Shown here piece after piece: positions 17,446-25,460 of a stretch of DNA of 64,000 nt. The position numbers and the translations under genes are program-made. Position 1 is the first letter of the stretch, and each line of letters begins with the position of its first letter. The notes beneath the pieces are model-generated. The model searched no databases. It had not been told where the DNA came from and saw only the letters and a program-made list of their open reading frames with translations. This stretch comes from Candidatus Heimdallarchaeota archaeon (GTDB taxonomy: Archaea; Asgardarchaeota; Heimdallarchaeia; Heimdallarchaeales; Heimdallarchaeaceae). The stretch spans positions 1 to 64,000 of the forward strand of contig JAEOTK010000196.1 of NCBI GenBank assembly GCA_016839875.1, given 5' to 3'.

Positions 17446-17571
17446 TCAGAAAACAACAACTCCATCTTGTTTTCTCTTAATAACCCTCTTTGCTCTTTGA
17501 AGTTGAGTTAATTCGTCTTTCAGACGACGGATTTCATCATCCAGATGTTTGATTGTTTCGATTTGTTTCAT
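17446..17571 (-). CDS. 41-residue leucine-zipper-like small protein, first gene of the coiled-coil/ArsR operon
   Basis: This short ORF begins at ATG 17571 with a good Shine-Dalgarno (AGGTGAG, five nt upstream). It encodes MKQIETIKHLDDEIRRLKDELTQLQ at its N-terminus described by heptads of I/L, then a basic segment RAKRVIKRKQ. The pattern resembles a zipper followed by a basic patch. It ends at TGA 17446. The next open frame lies in -1 register and begins close to this stop, so the ORF may be the first half of a longer protein. It is nearest to the promoter and operator candidates. Confidence 0.5.
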   Translation of the reverse strand: MKQIETIKHLDDEIRRLKDELTQLQRAKRVIKRKQDGVVVF

Positions 17572-17585
17572 GTTTCTCACCTATT

Positions 17586-17660
17586 CTTACAGAATTTCTT
17601 CTTACACTTACATTTTCATGTAAGTATTTAAATCTTTCCAAATATAACTTACAGAATAAT
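17586..17660 (-). promoter_or_regulatory. Promoter with CTTACA-type repeats and a perfect palindrome
   Basis: Upstream of the 41-residue ORF the 10-mer CTTACAGAAT occurs twice (17586-17595 and 17648-17657). CTTACA occurs again at 17601 and 17607. The last copy is part of a perfect palindrome, CTTACAT-TTTC-ATGTAAG (17607-17624). A TATA-like element read on the minus strand (GATTTAAATACT) overlaps the repeats near 17622-17635, so a bound regulator would cover the promoter. The obvious candidate regulator is the winged helix encoded in the same operon. This assignment is inferred. Confidence 0.55.
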
Positions 17661-17781
17661 GTATATTTGGGTTATTTCTGTATATGTCTTGAAAATTCCT
17701 TTTCTAAAGCCTCTAATAAGGAAGGGACATAATAATATAGATAGAAATACACTAAAAATGAGTTAGGAATATGGTAGAAAT

Positions 17782-18078
17782 CTAGTTACTTAGTCCTGAG
17801 CTTTTATAAAAAATCACTAGACGATCTTTGAAATACTTTCTTAATTTCTCTATGGTTTCATCAATATCATCTATAGTACTTTGTTTCTTTTTAGATTTCA
17901 ACTCTAAATATTTCTCATAAATCATGGAAGTTCTCCGCTCTGTTTCTTTTACTAACTTCTCTCTATAGAGAAGTATTTTTTCCCCTTTAACCTCAATTGA
18001 ATTATAATAGGGTTCATGATCTATCTTTTCCCTATCACATATCTTACCAATTGCCTTATAGACCATTTTTTTCACCAT
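17782..18078 (-). CDS. Unrecognised 98-residue basic helical protein
   Basis: The 98 residues are rich in Lys, Glu and Ile, with a lysine-rich middle (ELKSKKKQSTID) and a predicted helix pair. There is no signal peptide, cysteine motif or membrane segment. I find no family resemblance. It is a single gene transcribed in the same direction as the coiled-coil/ArsR operon but separated from it by about 210 bp that contain the repeats described there. The ATG at 18078 is preceded by AATGGTGA, supporting translation. Confidence 0.55.
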   Translation of the reverse strand: MVKKMVYKAIGKICDREKIDHEPYYNSIEVKGEKILLYREKLVKETERRTSMIYEKYLELKSKKKQSTIDDIDETIEKLRKYFKDRLVIFYKSSGLSN

Positions 18079-18330
18079 TAACTAAAGTTTTTTTCAAGTA
18101 GAGTTTCATCTTTTTAGTTTAAAATGATGATAACATCTACAGAATACATGCCAATGGTAAGAAAATAACTTCGAACAGGTATGATATTATCTTAGTATGC
18201 ACCTGCTCAAAATACATGCAGATATTTTCGAGATGATACGTACTACTTTTAGTTTCTTCAGTGTTTTTAAGATTGTTGGGTTTATTATCTTAGCTTAAAG
18301 AATAGATTCAATATAAATGAGGTGCTCTCC

Positions 18331-19023
18331 ATGAGTAATATAAATGGGCAAGAAAGTAAAGCAGATACTCTTAGCTTTGATCAAATTGATATTACCAGTG
18401 GTTACAAAGAAGCATTCGAGAAGACAGTGCAAGAAGCAAATGAAAATCTTACTCCAAATATACGCGAGAAAATCTATCCTTCTGGAGTACAAAAAGTAAC
18501 CTATAGTCCTCAAACTGAATCAGTTTATTACTACAAGAACAATTCTGAAAAAACCAAGAACCATATACAACAGAAAACATGGGATATTTTTGAGGATAGA
18601 GGAGCTCTTGTGGAAAACAAGTTGATAAAGAATCTTACCAAAATATCTGAGATTAAAGAAGATTACAATCAAATCAACAAGGAAGAGGAAAAAATCGAGG
18701 ATATGCAAAATGGTGAGATAATCGATGCTATAATAGATTTTGTCAAAAAGTATGGTTCAAAGGGTTACAGGATTCGTCAAGACACAGGAGCTAAACAGAA
18801 ATGTCAAATTTGTAGTTTCCAAAGAGCTAACGTACTTGAAGAAATAATATTATTCGCTGAAAGATATGTGGTTTTAGAGCGGATTGAAAGCGGTAATCAA
18901 CCTTACCAGAAAATCATGAGAAATATTAACAGAACTGTAGTTAGCTGGTATTATGAGGGCTTGATCCGAATGCAACGACTTGATTCAAAGCAGCAAAAAT
19001 ACTTCAGAAGAATCAAACACTAA
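18331..19023 (+). CDS. Unrecognised 230-residue protein with a CxxC motif
   Basis: I chose ATG 18331 because GAGGTG lies 6 nt upstream; an in-frame GTG at 18322 overlaps that Shine-Dalgarno. The N-terminal half is polar and charged. The C-terminal half holds a helical domain (GEIIDAIIDFVKKYGSKGYRIRQ) and a single CQIC pair. It then has a run of helices (NVLEEIILFAERYVVLERI, then TVVSWYYEGLIRM) that could be a DNA- or RNA-binding helical bundle. It ends in basic residues. No family is recognised. The 252-bp upstream gap contains AATACATGC twice (18143 and 18211). Confidence 0.6.
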   Translation: MSNINGQESKADTLSFDQIDITSGYKEAFEKTVQEANENLTPNIREKIYPSGVQKVTYSPQTESVYYYKNNSEKTKNHIQQKTWDIFEDRGALVENKLIKNLTKISEIKEDYNQINKEEEKIEDMQNGEIIDAIIDFVKKYGSKGYRIRQDTGAKQKCQICSFQRANVLEEIILFAERYVVLERIESGNQPYQKIMRNINRTVVSWYYEGLIRMQRLDSKQQKYFRRIKH

Positions 19024-19180
19024 AAATACGAAAATAACATGAAAAGATGTTTGTTTATAAATGATTTATAAACTAATTTATATTTTCCATATAGTAATAC
19101 AAATAATACATCCCCTTTAAAAGAAAAATGAGATTTTTTACCCGAATACTGACATTGGAGTATTGATAAAGGGTGACAAG

Positions 19181-19447
19181 ATGTTATTTGAAATAGATAC
19201 AGCATACTGCTCGAGGTGTAAGAAATTTGTACCAATATTTGATGCTAAGAATGTAAATTTCTCCCTTACCGAAATCAATTGCAATGAATGTGGTAAAATC
19301 CTTTTTGTAATGAGATCCGAATTAGAATTCGAAGCTGATGAGATTAATCATATTGAGGAACTCGAAGAATTTATCCGAAAGGAGAATATTAAAACTTCAA
19401 GCAATAAACGATTACGAAAATATACTGTAGAAACTAATGCTGTCTAA
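19181..19447 (+). CDS. Small zinc-ribbon protein
   Basis: The 88-residue protein has two CxxC knuckles, YCSRCKK and NCNECGK, about 25 residues apart, consistent with a single zinc ribbon in the N-terminal half. The C-terminal half is an acidic helix (ELEFEADEINHIEELEEFIRKE) followed by a basic tail. ATG 19181 follows AAAGGGTGACAAG, a good Shine-Dalgarno; the open frame extends upstream to a TTG that I reject. The function is unknown. Such ribbons occur in nucleic-acid-binding proteins. Confidence 0.65.
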   Translation: MLFEIDTAYCSRCKKFVPIFDAKNVNFSLTEINCNECGKILFVMRSELEFEADEINHIEELEEFIRKENIKTSSNKRLRKYTVETNAV

Positions 19448-19529
19448 CTAGCTAGTAAATGAAATATAAGAATGCAAAAAACTAGCATTGATACCATACA
19501 TTTTTCAATTGTCTAACTACTTTTCTTTT

Positions 19530-20771
19530 GTGTCCCTTAAAGAGCATGAAATCGTTGTTGTTGGTGGTGGCCCCGCTGGACTACTTTCAGCAAAAGCTGC
19601 AGCTGAACTAGATAACGATGTTTTATTATTGGAATCCAAAGATAAAATTGGACAATACGAACATTGTGCTGGTTTGTTAAGTATTGAAGGATTAAGAAAA
19701 CTTGGATTAGTAAATCTTCCAAAAGACATTGTTCAAAATAATGACATCATTGGAGCAAAGTTATACTCTCCATCTGGTAAAGAAATCAACGTAAGTAAAA
19801 ACTCAACAACGGCATGTGTGGTAGACCGAGCAAAATTCAATATGTATTTATCAACCCTTGCAGAGAAGAAGGGAGTAAAAATCCAAACCTCGTCGAAAGT
19901 TCAAAACGTCAGTAGAAAAGAAGATTCCCTAGTATTGAAACTAGGAAAACAAAAATCGTTTTCCTCCATTAGTTCAAGAGTAGCAATACTTGCCGAAGGT
20001 CGGTTTCCTAGTCTAAACAAACAATTAGGTCTACCCTATCCTCCTCGAGATAAAATTGTTTTTTCCTCTATGTACATAATGTCTGGAGTAGAAGACATTA
20101 ATCCGAAGTTAGTAGAATTGTATCAAGATAAGATATATGCTCCTGGTTTCTTTTCTTGGATTATCCCTATAGATGAAACAACTGCAAAGGTTGGATTGGG
20201 ATCCAGACACAGACCTGCTTTTGAGTATCTTGATAATTTTATCAAAAAACATCCTATAGCTAAAGGAAAATTGCAGAAAGCCAAAATGGAAAAAAAGATG
20301 AGTGGAGCAATACCTTTAGGATCTTTCATTCGCAAATCGTATGCTAAAGGAGTTATGGTAATTGGTGATGCAGCAAGTCAAACAAAGCCTACTACTGGAG
20401 GAGGAGTTATTCTAGGTGGTATTGCAGCTCAAATTGCTGGAAAGGTTGCAAGCGATGCTATTGAAGCAAATAATGTTAGTGCAAGGTTTCTTTCCAGATA
20501 TGAGAAAGTATGGAGAAAGGAATTGAAAAGAAATCTAACCATAATGAAACATGTTCGTTTTTACTTAAATTCTTTAAGTACTAAAGAAGTAGAAACTTTG
20601 TTTAGACTAGTAGATAATCCCAAAATAAAGGATTTGATTTCCGAATTTGGGGATGTTGATAATCAAAAGACCATAGTTTACAAGTTGGCATTGAAATTAC
20701 AATTATGGCCGTTTTTAATAAAAACAGGACTTCGATATTTGATTAAAAATAAAAAAGAGAAAAAAGGTTAA
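19530..20771 (+). CDS. Geranylgeranyl-reductase family FAD-dependent oxidoreductase
   Basis: The protein shows the FAD dinucleotide-binding motif IVVVGGGPAGLLSAKAAAE at the start. It also has the family block YEHCAGLLSIEGLRKLGL with the conserved Cys, and the second FAD motif VMVIGDAASQTKPTTGGGVILGG near residue 285. These are features of archaeal digeranylgeranylglycerophospholipid reductases, which saturate isoprenoid lipid chains. The start is uncertain. GTG 19530 gives a short lead before the FAD fold, as in relatives, while TTG 19488 adds 14 hydrophobic residues. Neither has a clear Shine-Dalgarno. A TATA-like AAATATAAG lies near 19461. Other related flavoproteins act on different substrates, so lipid saturation is probable but not certain. 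Confidence 0.82.
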   Translation: MSLKEHEIVVVGGGPAGLLSAKAAAELDNDVLLLESKDKIGQYEHCAGLLSIEGLRKLGLVNLPKDIVQNNDIIGAKLYSPSGKEINVSKNSTTACVVDRAKFNMYLSTLAEKKGVKIQTSSKVQNVSRKEDSLVLKLGKQKSFSSISSRVAILAEGRFPSLNKQLGLPYPPRDKIVFSSMYIMSGVEDINPKLVELYQDKIYAPGFFSWIIPIDETTAKVGLGSRHRPAFEYLDNFIKKHPIAKGKLQKAKMEKKMSGAIPLGSFIRKSYAKGVMVIGDAASQTKPTTGGGVILGGIAAQIAGKVASDAIEANNVSARFLSRYEKVWRKELKRNLTIMKHVRFYLNSLSTKEVETLFRLVDNPKIKDLISEFGDVDNQKTIVYKLALKLQLWPFLIKTGLRYLIKNKKEKKG

Positions 20772-21232
20772 TATCTAGTTCTTAACCCAGCTAATTTCAG
20801 TTTAACTTTAATCGCGTTTTGGTTGATTACTAGATAATCAGATGATCCTAAAGGAACAGCAAGTTCGTGATCAATGACTTCATCATCATTCTTTCCAGGA
20901 TCTCTTTCGAAAACATGAAAAGGAACTTGAGCTACACCACCATCAGGAGCAGTTCTAAATTCGGAATAAAGTGTCATTCCATTCTGTGGTCTATAAACCT
21001 CATTCTTTTCTAAATTGAATGTTCCTCTATTTGGAATTCTAGTACTATAATGTGGTCGTTTACCAACTCTGAAATAAATTTCTGATTCATTACCTAGCAA
21101 GTCTCGATCCTCAAGCACCTTCAAAGATACGAGTTCAACAACTATTTGATATCTGTCTTTGAATTCTTTAATATCTCTTTGTCCTCTTGCATAGGTGTCT
21201 TTGTAAACTTTCTTAACAACTCTTCTACCCAT
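20768..21232 (-). CDS. Unrecognised beta-rich 154-residue protein
   Basis: The protein is dominated by alternating beta-type segments (QIVVELVSLKVLEDRDLLG and later VIDHELAVPLGSSDYLVIN) and ends KVKLKLAGLRTRY. It looks like a small soluble beta sandwich, perhaps C2-like, but I cannot assign a family. It has no cysteines. I place the start at ATG 21232, preceded by GAGTGA at 5 nt, rather than at the longer in-frame GTG 21241. Its stop codon overlaps the convergent reductase stop by 4 nt. Confidence 0.6.
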   Translation of the reverse strand: MGRRVVKKVYKDTYARGQRDIKEFKDRYQIVVELVSLKVLEDRDLLGNESEIYFRVGKRPHYSTRIPNRGTFNLEKNEVYRPQNGMTLYSEFRTAPDGGVAQVPFHVFERDPGKNDDEVIDHELAVPLGSSDYLVINQNAIKVKLKLAGLRTRY

Positions 21233-21284
21233 AAAAATCACTCTGAAATGCCTATAGATAATATGTCTTAAAATTCTTTCTAAC

Positions 21285-22433
21285 TCACTGTTCTTTTAGG
21301 AATTCAACAAGACAGAAATTACCTCTTCTTGTTGCAGGAATACGTTCTCCAATTTTGTATTTCTTATCGGGTAAAAGTATTTGCAAAATGCCTTCCCACA
21401 TGAAAAGAACAAAATCACATAAATCCCTTTTACTTTCAACGCATTTCTCACCAGGTGCATATGTACAATACCCTCTAGCTGGATACTCAACGTAAGCAAC
21501 TCTGCGTGATACAGTTGAAATTATATCTTCAGGAAGGTTTTTTATTAGATCTTCAGTAGCTTTTGTTTGCATCGCTTTTGTTACATATTGACCTATCATG
21601 GATGCTAATTCTCTCATGTCTTGCCCAGAGTCTTTTATGTTTATTAATAGAAATTCAATTAAATAGAGAATGTGTATGTCAGTAAATTCTGCTTTTGCTT
21701 TTTTGACATTAGCATCTTCCATATCACTGAAAAAAGTAGTAGTAATTTCAGCTAAGACTTGATGGAAAATTGGTAAAATCATAGCAATTGGATAATCTTT
21801 CAGAATTGGAGAGAAGACTGTATCAAGTTCAAGTTCAATACTTGGTCTTATTTCTTCATCTTCAGCAGAAAGCTGTGGTTTTGTTGCTGGTGTATCAGTA
21901 GTTTGTTCTACTTGAGGAGTTGTAGTAGCGAGTTCAGAAGATATTATCTCAATACCAGAGGAAGGAATTTTCTGATCAGTTTTTTGTATTATCATTTGAG
22001 TCTGTTGTGATTCAAATTGACTAGGAATATTCTCAACTAGAACATTAGAATCAAAGAGAAAATAACCTAATGCCTTTGCGATACCTGATATTATGATAAG
22101 GTAAGATAAATCTTTCACATCAGAAGAAATGAATCTATTAGCTCCTAATTGCATAGTTGCGCTATTTTCTTCTTTTTCAATGGTTAATGTTTTCCAACCA
22201 AGAAATTCTACAAGAAGATCAAATTGTTCTTCAATAGTTAAATCTCTATGGGGAGTGAAGAAATTATAGATAACATCTGCAATTGCTGCTATCATTGCTT
22301 GTTCTGTCTCTTTTATTGAAATATCAAAAGAAGAAATAATCCTTTTCAGTGAATTCACTAGAATTTTAGTTGTTTGTAATGCTCGTAATTTATCACTACC
22401 TTTGTTAGTCCAAGTTGGAGAATAACCACTCAT
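21285..22433 (-). CDS. Unrecognised two-part protein with a C-terminal cysteine cluster
   Basis: The 382 residues divide into an N-terminal helical domain (about 1-135), a low-complexity Thr/Pro/Gln/Glu-rich linker (about 140-200) and a C-terminal domain. The C-terminal part begins PSIELELDTVFSPILKDYPIAMILPIF. It ends with four cysteines: GYCTYAPGEKC, RDLCDFVLFMWEG and GNFCLVEF. This spacing suggests a metal or Fe-S site, or a 4-vinyl-reductase (V4R)-like small-molecule domain, but I cannot confirm either. The gene is downstream of nothing obvious and is separated from the next minus-strand gene by about 50 bp. Confidence 0.55.
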   Translation of the reverse strand: MSGYSPTWTNKGSDKLRALQTTKILVNSLKRIISSFDISIKETEQAMIAAIADVIYNFFTPHRDLTIEEQFDLLVEFLGWKTLTIEKEENSATMQLGANRFISSDVKDLSYLIIISGIAKALGYFLFDSNVLVENIPSQFESQQTQMIIQKTDQKIPSSGIEIISSELATTTPQVEQTTDTPATKPQLSAEDEEIRPSIELELDTVFSPILKDYPIAMILPIFHQVLAEITTTFFSDMEDANVKKAKAEFTDIHILYLIEFLLINIKDSGQDMRELASMIGQYVTKAMQTKATEDLIKNLPEDIISTVSRRVAYVEYPARGYCTYAPGEKCVESKRDLCDFVLFMWEGILQILLPDKKYKIGERIPATRRGNFCLVEFLKEQ

Positions 22434-22644
22434 TTACATCTTCCTTATTACTTGAAAATACCTCAAGTATTCTTAATTAAGATGTGCAAGTAACAATTAT
22501 AACTCTTATGATAATTTCTCACGCTTCTAGTAATAAAGAAGTTTTTTTCTTTTTTTCGCACATTTCTTTATCTGCAAACAAACATAAAAAAGCTTATAAC
22601 ACTAGATTATTCGTAACAGTAGAGACATCTAAAAAGTGATGACT

Positions 22645-22827
22645 ATGAGCAAAATGATTGACATGCCAAGATGTACTAGTTGCAACAAAGTAATTAGTCC
22701 TAGTGAAGAAGGCGATACACGTTTCCCTTGTCCTAAATGTAATGATGTTATAATTATAAGATGCGATAAATGTAGATTATTCGGAAATGAATATGTTTGC
22801 CCTAAATGCGAATTTCAAGGGCCCTAA
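22645..22827 (+). CDS. Small double zinc-finger protein (HVO_2753 / COG2888 family)
   Basis: The 60-residue protein has four CxxC-type knuckles: RCTSCNK, CPKCNDV, RCDKCRL and CPKCEFQGP. The phrases ISPSEEGDTRFPCP and the C-terminal GP match the archaeal small zinc-finger family linked to translation. ATG 22645 follows GTGAT; two upstream in-frame candidates (GTG 22636, ATG 22639) overlap that signal. It is followed 22 nt later by the aEF-1beta gene, a gene pairing common in archaea, and the two are probably one transcript. Confidence 0.85.
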   Translation: MSKMIDMPRCTSCNKVISPSEEGDTRFPCPKCNDVIIIRCDKCRLFGNEYVCPKCEFQGP

Positions 22828-22849
22828 ATCAAAACTAAACGGTGATAAT

Positions 22850-23119
22850 ATGGCAGAAGTTTTACTAGTATATGAAATACGTCCAGAAACAGCAGAAACT
22901 AATCCTAAGAAATTAGAAGAAATTGTTAGAACCAATCTTCCTTCGAAGGTTCAAATGCAAGATAATCCTGAAGAAAAACCTTTGTTTTTTGTATTAACTG
23001 GTATTATTGGTCAATTCATTATTCCTGAGGAAGACGGTGCTCAAGACGACCTAGAAGAATATCTTAATTCACTTGAAGAAGTGTCTTCTATTCAAATGAC
23101 ATTTGTAACCCGTCTTTAG
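22850..23119 (+). CDS. ef1b: Translation elongation factor aEF-1beta
   Basis: The 89-residue protein matches the archaeal guanine-nucleotide exchange factor for aEF-1alpha in length and fold: MAEVLLVYEIRPETAETNPKKLEEIVR, then LTGIIGQFIIPEEDG and a final VSSIQMTFVTRL. The exchange domain is complete. The start is ATG 22850, preceded by GGTGAT. An open frame extends upstream into the zinc-finger gene but has no ribosome site. It recharges aEF-1alpha with GTP. Confidence 0.92.
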   Translation: MAEVLLVYEIRPETAETNPKKLEEIVRTNLPSKVQMQDNPEEKPLFFVLTGIIGQFIIPEEDGAQDDLEEYLNSLEEVSSIQMTFVTRL

Positions 23120-23125
23120 AATACA

Positions 23126-25231
23126 TTATCCATTTTCTTTCTTCTCATTGTCTAATGCTATAGGCATTGTAATCTTAGTTACTGAACCTTTTTTCCAATC
23201 ATCTTGATCTATGTCTTCCATGATTATAGTATAATTGTATTTTTTAGCAATTTCATTGACAATCATGAATCCAAGATGCTTACGTACAGTTTCATCAAAA
23301 GGAGATAATTCAAGAGCTCTATGAATTTCATCTTTGATTTCGGGTGGAGTTCCTCGTTTGTCTATTATTTTGACTTCAATAAACGGTTCTTCGTTAATTA
23401 GTAGCTCTTCTCCCAATACCTCAAAATAAACTTCAGGACTAGTTGCGAGCTGAATAAGACTGGTCATGATATACAAGAGCATTTCATAGAAAAATGCTCC
23501 ACCTATGACTTTGATGTTGTTAGGAATAGTAATATCGATTCTTATCCCTATCTCTGAAAATTCTCTTCTAAGTTTATCCAAAACTCGCATAATTGTCATT
23601 TTCAGAGGAATAAAATTGATTTCAGAACCAGAGGAAATATCTAAAACATTTGACAGCAATCTGATATCCTGAACAATACCTGTTCCTCGCTTTACTAGTT
23701 TACTTACTCTCTCTACAATGATGTTGTGTTCTGGTTGAATACTATCACTAAGAAGTTCATAATATCCTGAAATACCAAATAGTATATTGTAAACATCATG
23801 TGTTAAGATATTCAAGTACATTCTCGAACGGTTTGAATACTCTTCAGCTATTGATTGAAGTTTGGTAGTTTCCGTTATATCTACTAGCGATAAAACCACA
23901 CAATACTCACCAGTCAAGTTATTTATTGTTGGAGAAAGCTGAACAAAGAATGTTCGAGTATCTAGATTTCCAGCTTGATAGACTTCAATGTCAATCTTCA
24001 TTTCATTTTTTGCAATATTGGCAATAACATCTCTTATTTTCTGCCATATTTGTTTAGCTTTTTCACTCTCGATTTTCAAAGCCCTATCTAATTTCAATCC
24101 TATGGATTCATAATGATTTAAATTGAAAGTTTTTTCAGCTTGTTTGTTCAGGTATATTATCTCAAAATTATCGTTCACAAGAATTATTGGGAAAGAAGAA
24201 AATTCTGAGGTTTGTGTAATTTGTTGGATGTCATCTAGCAATCTTTTTCTCTGTAAGGTTAAGAATAACTGATTAGCAACGATTCTAAGGAAATGTATAT
24301 TTGATTCTGATAATTCTTCTTGTGATGTGGCAAGTATAAGAAGAAAGCCCATCATTAGGTTTGTTGAACCTATCGGCAGTATGACTCCATATAATTCTGG
24401 ATAGAGGGAAAATTCCTTCTCTTCTATTAGATTTGATGTGTTATAGTATGGAAGACTTGAAATCTCAAGATCAGAAGATGAATAATATTCTTTTATCTCA
24501 TCAGAAAGACCAATTTGATGTATTAAATCAAAACTTTCAACATCTTTGATGAAAACACCTATTCCTTCTATCCCAGTTCTATTTTTCACTTTTGGTAAAA
24601 TTGAGTTTAGAATAATCTGAATTTCTGTTGTTTCAAGTGTTAAGTTTGACATTTCAACAATAAGTTCTGTTTGTTGTTGTTTCAATTGAGAACTATATTC
24701 TTCATACCAAGAAGAAATGACGTCAGTAATAAGGTGAGATATTTCGTTAACCACATCTACATATTTCTCTTCATTGTATATTTTTGTATCAGGAAAAATA
24801 TAGATGATCAATGCTCCCATTGCTAAATTGTTTTTGTATAATAGTGGGGATATTATTATCTCATTTATACGTTGTTCGACTAAAACTTTCTTTAAATCAA
24901 AATCATCAACTAAATTTTCTACTTCTACCCAAATTGGTTTCTTTGAGATGAAAGATTCTGTATACGGATTTTCTTCATCAAATGTATCTACTTCAAATTG
25001 TGTTAATCTCTCATCTATTTGTTCGTCGGTTGTGCAAAGTGAGGTGAGAAGTTCAGTTTCAAGATTGTACAAACTTAATGTAACTATGGATGGGTTTAAT
25101 GTATTCTTAATAATAGAGCAAAGATCCTGTAAAATGATACTTTTACTTTTATTCTCTCTTAATTCCCCTCTACGAAATAGTTTGAGAAACTCCGAAAGAT
25201 TTTCTATAGTCTGAACTTGGTTTTCATCCAT
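23126..25231 (-). CDS. GAF-GAF-PAS sensor protein with histidine-kinase-like C-terminus lacking key ATP-site residues
   Basis: The 701-residue cytoplasmic protein has two GAF-like domains (about 30-175 and 205-330), a PAS domain (about 340-455) and a dimerisation helix with a candidate phospho-acceptor His478 in LNILTHDVYN. A HATPase-like segment follows at about 535-695. In that segment the N box is MLLYIMTSLIQLAT, without the usual Asn, and the D-x-G-x-G box reads DKRGTPP. Only the later HLGFMIVNEIAKK resembles the G2 box. ATP binding may therefore be lost or weak. No transmembrane segment and no adjacent response regulator are seen. It is divergent from the longin-like gene at 25461. Confidence 0.8.
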   Translation of the reverse strand: MDENQVQTIENLSEFLKLFRRGELRENKSKSIILQDLCSIIKNTLNPSIVTLSLYNLETELLTSLCTTDEQIDERLTQFEVDTFDEENPYTESFISKKPIWVEVENLVDDFDLKKVLVEQRINEIIISPLLYKNNLAMGALIIYIFPDTKIYNEEKYVDVVNEISHLITDVISSWYEEYSSQLKQQQTELIVEMSNLTLETTEIQIILNSILPKVKNRTGIEGIGVFIKDVESFDLIHQIGLSDEIKEYYSSSDLEISSLPYYNTSNLIEEKEFSLYPELYGVILPIGSTNLMMGFLLILATSQEELSESNIHFLRIVANQLFLTLQRKRLLDDIQQITQTSEFSSFPIILVNDNFEIIYLNKQAEKTFNLNHYESIGLKLDRALKIESEKAKQIWQKIRDVIANIAKNEMKIDIEVYQAGNLDTRTFFVQLSPTINNLTGEYCVVLSLVDITETTKLQSIAEEYSNRSRMYLNILTHDVYNILFGISGYYELLSDSIQPEHNIIVERVSKLVKRGTGIVQDIRLLSNVLDISSGSEINFIPLKMTIMRVLDKLRREFSEIGIRIDITIPNNIKVIGGAFFYEMLLYIMTSLIQLATSPEVYFEVLGEELLINEEPFIEVKIIDKRGTPPEIKDEIHRALELSPFDETVRKHLGFMIVNEIAKKYNYTIIMEDIDQDDWKKGSVTKITMPIALDNEKKENG

Positions 25232-25460
25232 AGTTAGTCACTGCAATTAAGTAAGTATACTACTAGAAGTTAATTAAATTTGCAATTATTGAGAAAATAC
25301 TTAGTAAAATTTATCTCTCTAAGTTTGATCCTTTCTCTCATTTTTTGTTCTTCTCTATGTATTTTTCTTGTAATATTTACCAAAAATCACACTATAATAA
25401 AGATATAGTCTGTAACAATCTTACCTATTATCTAATGTTCTTATATTATTAGTAAAATTT

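Noticed and set aside
18143..18219. Direct repeat AATACATGC before the 230-residue gene
   Set aside because: A 9-mer repeated twice in AT-rich DNA is within chance expectation and no palindrome or TATA relation was seen.
14159..23119. Integrated element with attachment site after tRNA-Val
   Set aside because: No integrase gene and no repeated copy of the tRNA 3' end were found in the window, so I keep only a weak suspicion of an accessory region.
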